This document shows, piece after piece, positions 12,415 to 15,814 of a stretch of DNA of 15,814 nucleotides. The position numbers and the translations under genes are program-made. Position 1 is the first letter of the stretch; the number at the start of each line of letters is the position of its first letter. Source of the stretch: CAYZYK01 sp964482615 (GTDB lineage: Bacteria > Patescibacteriota > Minisyncoccia > Minisyncoccales > CAYZYK01); contig CAYZYK010000016.1 of the NCBI GenBank assembly GCA_964482615.1, positions 1 to 15,814 on the forward strand. The letters run 5' to 3'. The notes under the pieces were generated by a model that was given only the letters and a program-made list of their open reading frames with translations, was not told the DNA's origin and did no database searches.

Positions 12415-14247
12415 TTATTCCTCATTTTTATTAATAATATCATTTTGTTCACCAGTATTATTTTCACTTTCTTTTGATGCCTCGGGCGTGAGCAACTTTT
12501 CTTCCGTGCCAACCTTAACTCCAAACCTAGGCAGGATCTTGCGATGGATAAACATAATCAAGAGAGAAGCAATGATTGCAACAACAAAAACCAATAAAGA
12601 AGTGCTTATACTATTCATCAAATCCGGATTAATAAACATTACCAATGCCAGCGCCAGCATAATCATGCCCCCGATTAACTTCAGGATACGTCCGTGTTTT
12701 TCTTCAAAACGGCTTGCCTTTAATGTTAAAGTGGCAGCTCCCACAACTATCAACTCATCCAAAAGATAAATTAAAAGATATAACAATAAAAGAAAAGCAA
12801 AGGATATTCCTTGTATATGATGTTGAGCAATTATATTAGTCCAGATTACCGGGAAACCGGCCGTACAAGGAAGCTCCACCAGTACTACGCCCAAAGCCAT
12901 GGCAGCGGTGGCAAAAACCATTGCCCAGGTTGATTTATCTTTTTTCATGATGCCTCGTACATCTTTAAATATTTTTGGCTTGTATTTATCAGGAATAGTA
13001 AAAGATAAACCTTTTTTGTACCAAAAATAGTCTTTAATATTTACAAGGGCAAAAGTAAGGGCAATTAAAGCGACCGCGACTTGAATCCATCTTAAATAAC
13101 CAATATACAAAAATATATTCAAAAGCCCTACCATAAATAAGCCGTAAACTATAGTGGTAACCAAAAGAAAAGTTATACCAACTAAAAATATTTTCTTTCT
13201 TGAGCCAGAATGAATCACAATTCCTAGAAGAAAAGCGATTAACCACAAAGAGCAAGGATTAAAACCGTCAACAAAAGCGATAATGGCCGTTGTCACGAAA
13301 AGCGGCATAGAGGAAATATCAACCTCGCCTACAATCGGCAATTTTAGTTTTTCCTGCGTTTCGGGAGTGATGTCTTTTGATTGAGGTAAAAAAGGAGTAA
13401 GGCCTTTAATGTTTTCTAACGGGCAAGCGCAACCTTCTTTTTCGCACCGAATTATTTCTTTTTCTACATGACCTTTGATTGCTTTTTCTCCTATATAATA
13501 TCTGTCGCCCAAAAATATAATTGGATAAGAAGCTGTTACCAGTCCATATTTTTCTTTAAATGATTGATATAAATGGTTTTCTTCTTCAAGCCCAATATCG
13601 TGCTTTTTTATAGTTAGATTGTATTCTTCTTCCAAATTCTGCAGGAAATTTCCTATATTTAAACACTGTGGGCAGTCTTCTTTATAAAATAAGTGCAGGC
13701 AAATATCACTTTGGTTTTGCTCTGATTGAAAGCTAACCCCTTCTTCTCTGTCAGATTCTTTATCTGGAGCAATTGAAGAATTTATTGATTCTAGCTTCGT
13801 TCCTTCTTCAATTCCGGCTTTTATTCCGGGATTGATACAGCCATTTTCCAAACAATCAACTATCTTTTTTTCAACATCTTTTGCCATATAATCGGCATAA
13901 CCGACAATCGGCTTAAAATCGCCAATAAAAGTGGTTGGTACTCCCCGGGCCTGTATGCCGTATGTCTTGGCAACTTCTTGGAATAATTTAGCATTTTCTT
14001 GGTTGTGCCAAACTTCGAAACTTTTTACTTCCAAATCAGGATACTTTTGTTCCATTCTTTCCAAAAATGGTTTTTCTGCGGCGCAGTGGGGACAACCATC
14101 ACCCCAAAAGAAATAAATAACGGTTTTTTCTACGGCTGAAGCTTGCCCCATTCCGATTAAAGAGCTTACTCCCAATAGAAATAAGACAAAAATTAAGATA
14201 GGCAGAATAATTTTTTTTATTTTCATAAAATTATGTTGTTTATTCAT
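12415..14247 (-). CDS. Double thioredoxin-CcdA/DsbD-like membrane fusion
   Basis: A protein of about 610 aa with a signal/anchor, two thioredoxin-like domains and a CcdA-type transmembrane region. Domain 1 has CPHC (about 53-56), cis-Pro segment RGVPTTF and a Cys pair near 133-138. Domain 2 has CPQC (about 193-196), SYPIIF and a GEKAIKGH loop. The membrane part (about 316-570) has seven or so helices with the CcdA redox cysteines in DGFNPCSLW (about 333) and VELPCTAGF (about 462). It would carry electrons from cytosolic thioredoxin or another donor across the membrane to outside thiols. A polar tail follows. Starts at 14247 (ATG) or 14226 (ATG, giving MKIKKIILPI with a cleaner signal sequence) are both possible. 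It lies 3 bp before the GcvH-like gene. Confidence 0.88.
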   Translation of the reverse strand: MNKQHNFMKIKKIILPILIFVLFLLGVSSLIGMGQASAVEKTVIYFFWGDGCPHCAAEKPFLERMEQKYPDLEVKSFEVWHNQENAKLFQEVAKTYGIQARGVPTTFIGDFKPIVGYADYMAKDVEKKIVDCLENGCINPGIKAGIEEGTKLESINSSIAPDKESDREEGVSFQSEQNQSDICLHLFYKEDCPQCLNIGNFLQNLEEEYNLTIKKHDIGLEEENHLYQSFKEKYGLVTASYPIIFLGDRYYIGEKAIKGHVEKEIIRCEKEGCACPLENIKGLTPFLPQSKDITPETQEKLKLPIVGEVDISSMPLFVTTAIIAFVDGFNPCSLWLIAFLLGIVIHSGSRKKIFLVGITFLLVTTIVYGLFMVGLLNIFLYIGYLRWIQVAVALIALTFALVNIKDYFWYKKGLSFTIPDKYKPKIFKDVRGIMKKDKSTWAMVFATAAMALGVVLVELPCTAGFPVIWTNIIAQHHIQGISFAFLLLLYLLIYLLDELIVVGAATLTLKASRFEEKHGRILKLIGGMIMLALALVMFINPDLMNSISTSLLVFVVAIIASLLIMFIHRKILPRFGVKVGTEEKLLTPEASKESENNTGEQNDIINKNEE

Positions 14248-14261
14248 CAATATCTATTGAT

Positions 14262-14289
14262 ATTATAATAGATTTAATTCAAATTACAA
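14262..14289 (-). promoter_or_regulatory. Possible internal promoter before the CcdA fusion
   Basis: The 44-bp gap after the binding-protein-like gene contains TATAAT (14267-14262) on the minus strand, 16 bp from TTGTAA (14289-14284, 4 of 6 bases matching). The start would fall near 14255. It may allow separate expression of the thioredoxin-to-ligase part of the operon. Confidence 0.35.
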
Positions 14290-14294
14290 AATTT

Positions 14295-14936
14295 TTATTG
14301 CTTTAAATATAAAGCTAATTCTTGGGCTTGTTCGCCACAGATATTCGGACAATAAATCGTTGGTCTCCGGGATAATTTTACCCTTTCCCCATTCCTTTCT
14401 AATAGATGGACAAATTCCGCTTTATTATAATCAGTATTTTCCCAGGAGGTAATAATTATTCCCCTGTCTAAATATTCATAGACATTATCCACTATTTGGA
14501 TTTTTTCAATAGATAACTTTTCTTTTAGCCCTGCCACGTTTAGGTCGGTATAAATATTATAATTATTTAATTGGTCAATAAAAATTGTTGCCTCTTGATT
14601 GCTCAAGAAAGAATATCCCTCTTCGATTAAAAGATAATCTAATTTAGGCTCGTTTGATTTGAGCGTGCGGCCGGCCAGAATCATATCCACTTGTCCGCTT
14701 TCCAAAAGAGCGACGCTTTGGGCAGTAGAGTTTGTCTTAATAACTTGATATTTTTCCAAACCCAGCTTTTCGCTTAATTTATAACAGGTTGGACAGGCCG
14801 CGATTTTTATTTTTTCTTGAACCGGTATTTTTCCTGTAAAAACCTGATCTTTATTTTGTTTATTAAAATTAAAGGCAAAAAATCCGATAACAATAACAAT
14901 AGTTAAAATTAATGGAATAATAATTTTGTTTTTCAT
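14295..14936 (-). CDS. Anchored substrate-binding-protein-like protein with cysteine pairs
   Basis: A 213-aa protein with one N-terminal membrane anchor (about 5-23) and an external domain. The segments KIAACPTCYKLSEKLG, NSTAQSVALLESGQVDMILAGR and GIIITSWENTD read like a type 2 periplasmic-binding-protein fold, although I cannot name a family. Two cysteine pairs stand out: CPTC (48-51) and CPNIC (196-200), near opposite ends of the domain and possibly close in space. They could bind a metal, form redox disulfides with the operon's thioredoxins, or handle sulfur compounds. It is 5 bp downstream of the ferredoxin gene and upstream of the CcdA fusion. Phosphate/sulfate-type binding is an alternative reading of the fold. 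Confidence 0.6.
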   Translation of the reverse strand: MKNKIIIPLILTIVIVIGFFAFNFNKQNKDQVFTGKIPVQEKIKIAACPTCYKLSEKLGLEKYQVIKTNSTAQSVALLESGQVDMILAGRTLKSNEPKLDYLLIEEGYSFLSNQEATIFIDQLNNYNIYTDLNVAGLKEKLSIEKIQIVDNVYEYLDRGIIITSWENTDYNKAEFVHLLERNGERVKLSRRPTIYCPNICGEQAQELALYLKQ

Positions 14937-14941
14937 AACAA

Positions 14942-15301
14942 TTAAAAATTTAATTCGTCTTTTCTCTTCTCCAATTCTTCCTTAACTTTAGGAAGCAACT
15001 GAAAATTGCTGACGATCTTTTGGGCTTTTTCTCTGGTAGCGTCGTTTTCGGCAAAACTAATCGCTTTTACTGGACATAAATTGGCGCAGGTCTGGCAAGC
15101 CACCATGCAGTTATTCGGATTAGCCGCTTTCGCTTTTTTGTTCTTGTAATCAAACTTATATACACCTCTTCCGCAAGTGGTAACGCACATCCCACAGCCA
15201 ATACATTTTGATTCGTCAATCATCGGATTCCACTGAATTTTTTCCCGATTCACGCCGTGGAATTTAGCAAATTTCGGATTTTGTTTTTGTTGTTTGCTCA
15301 T
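14942..15301 (-). CDS. Ferredoxin-type protein with two [4Fe-4S] clusters
   Basis: A small iron-sulfur protein with two cluster motifs: CIGCGMCVTTC (CxxCxxCxxxC, ending in GRGVYKF) and CMVACQTCANLC followed by PVKAISF. The second has CxxxCxxCxxxC spacing, so two low-potential [4Fe-4S] clusters are expected. A conserved-looking N-terminal segment (KFAKFHGVNREKIQW) precedes them and a charged helix ends the protein. This ATG (15301) gives 119 aa; an in-frame ATG at 15322 gives 126 aa and overlaps the upstream gene's stop by 8 bp. Neither has a clear ribosome binding site. It could deliver electrons to lipoyl synthase, the CcdA fusion or the membrane proteins. It is soluble, with no signal peptide. 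Confidence 0.87.
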   Translation of the reverse strand: MSKQQKQNPKFAKFHGVNREKIQWNPMIDESKCIGCGMCVTTCGRGVYKFDYKNKKAKAANPNNCMVACQTCANLCPVKAISFAENDATREKAQKIVSNFQLLPKVKEELEKRKDELNF

Positions 15302-15314
15302 ATTTTTTTTAAAA

Positions 15315-15527
15315 TTAATCATTATTTTTAAGTTTGGTTCTTATTATTCTCAAAACCGCAAAAACAATAAAAACCACTCCCGCCCAAACATGCAAATCTA
15401 CGATAAAAGAATATTTTGGAGTAGCTCCTTTCAGGTAACTAACCAGCAAAGGAACAGAAGTGATGGCGATTACAATAAAGCTTAAAATACACAAAATTTT
15501 TATTAGTTTGGATGTTTCTTTGTTCAT
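15315..15527 (-). CDS. Small two-helix membrane protein, DUF4405-like
   Basis: A 70-aa protein with two predicted membrane helices (about 8-30 and 43-63) joined by a short loop (KGATPKYS). The second helix begins DLHVWAGVVF, and its His46 followed by WxG resembles heme-binding cytochrome-b/DUF4405-type helices, but one histidine alone is weak evidence. A basic tail (RIIRTKLKNND) puts the C-terminus in the cytoplasm. It lies 9 bp downstream of the ABC-2 permease gene and just before (or overlapping) the ferredoxin gene, so it could be a membrane electron-transfer partner of the ferredoxin. Function is uncertain. Confidence 0.6.
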   Translation of the reverse strand: MNKETSKLIKILCILSFIVIAITSVPLLVSYLKGATPKYSFIVDLHVWAGVVFIVFAVLRIIRTKLKNND

Positions 15528-15536
15528 GATAGGAAT

Positions 15537-15814
15537 TTATTGACGAAATTTTTTATCCAGCCAAATGCCGATAAAAAGAAATGCTCCGGTAAAAATTAAC
15601 AAAATTATAAAATTAGAAACTAAATTCAACTGAGCTTTTCCTATTATTCCAAATCTAAACAAATCGTTTGCGTAGGTTAAAGGCGACAAAAAAGACACCA
15701 TCTTACCCCAAGAGGGCAGGGTTTCTATCGGAATAAAAATACCGCTGATAAACATTAAAGGAAGACGGATAAAATTAAGCATCATCATAACATCGCCCGG
15801 ATTTTCCGTAGGGA
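15537..15814 (-). CDS. ABC-2 type transporter permease, C-terminal part
   Basis: The 3' part of a membrane permease that runs off the right edge of the window. The frame stays open past the internal MMM to the last base, reading PTENPGDV before it, so the true start is outside. The visible 91 or so residues carry the ABC-2 signature: LPLMFISGIFIPIETLP, then SPLTYANDLFR, and a final membrane helix (FIILLIFTGAFLFIGIWL). The partner ATPase is presumably encoded upstream, beyond the window. The substrate is unknown. It heads the visible part of the sulfur/lipoate operon, with a 9-bp gap to the next gene, though it might belong to a separate upstream unit that reads through. Confidence 0.85.
   Translation of the reverse strand, partial: PTENPGDVMMMLNFIRLPLMFISGIFIPIETLPSWGKMVSFLSPLTYANDLFRFGIIGKAQLNLVSNFIILLIFTGAFLFIGIWLDKKFRQ

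Noticed and set aside
12488..12769. Plus-strand open frames inside the CcdA fusion and other minus-strand genes
   Set aside because: They are antisense to well-supported genes with recognisable domains and show no family features.
15294..15485. Plus-strand frame opposite the ferredoxin/70-aa gene junction
   Set aside because: Low-complexity product, antisense to coherent genes, no start signals.
1..15814. CRISPR array, rRNA, transposase or integrase
   Set aside because: No regularly spaced repeats, rRNA-like stretches or recombinase motifs were found on either strand.

Overview
The window is AT-rich DNA from an uncultured bacterium. Several small genes point to the candidate phyla radiation (Patescibacteria/Parcubacteria-like): a stand-alone PolX-type helix-hairpin-helix protein, a 78-residue coiled-coil protein, and small two-helix membrane proteins. 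Few Shine-Dalgarno sequences are visible, and some starts look leaderless. TAA, TAG and TGA all act as ordinary stops. The lineage is an inference and cannot be proved from this sequence alone.

Left part (1-4900, + strand). A 106-residue gene of unknown function has a consensus promoter and its own terminator. It is followed by a tight six-gene operon: AmmeMemoRadiSam radical SAM enzyme, LigB/Memo-like protein, PPP-family phosphatase, YfcE-like phosphodiesterase, AMMECR1 protein and a PolX-N-terminal-like protein. A bidirectional terminator at about 4861-4896 separates it from the next region.

Middle part (4900-7270, - strand). This holds a membrane-anchored DUF4352-like protein, a two-helix membrane protein, a ferric-reductase-like membrane gene broken by a frameshift and a TAG stop, and the coiled-coil protein with a consensus promoter. 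Two hairpin-rich intergenic stretches lie here. A short related sequence (GAAAACAATCT within a hairpin) recurs three times, each time downstream of a minus-strand gene.

Right part (7269-15814, - strand). About 8.5 kb of 15 closely spaced, co-directional genes forms one apparent sulfur and lipoate operon, entering the window from the right. In transcription order it encodes an ABC-2 permease (5' part outside the window), a 70-residue membrane protein, a 2x[4Fe-4S] ferredoxin, a membrane-anchored binding-protein-like protein with paired cysteines, a double thioredoxin-CcdA fusion, a GcvH-like lipoyl carrier, a second anchored thioredoxin, TusA, a YedE/TsuA-type transporter, DsrE, DsrF and DsrH homologues, lipoyl synthase LipA, and a two-piece lipoate-protein ligase (LplA plus LplB).

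The most interesting point is this combination. Thiosulfate or sulfane-sulfur uptake (YedE/TusA), a cytosolic persulfide relay (DsrEFH), a lipoyl carrier with its own complete lipoylation machinery, and a transmembrane thiol-redox chain (CcdA/thioredoxins) share one operon. No glycine cleavage, 2-oxoacid dehydrogenase, DsrAB, DsrC or Hdr gene is visible. It recalls the sHdr/LbpA sulfur-oxidation pathway without its heterodisulfide-reductase-like core, and may be an undescribed lipoate-linked sulfur system.
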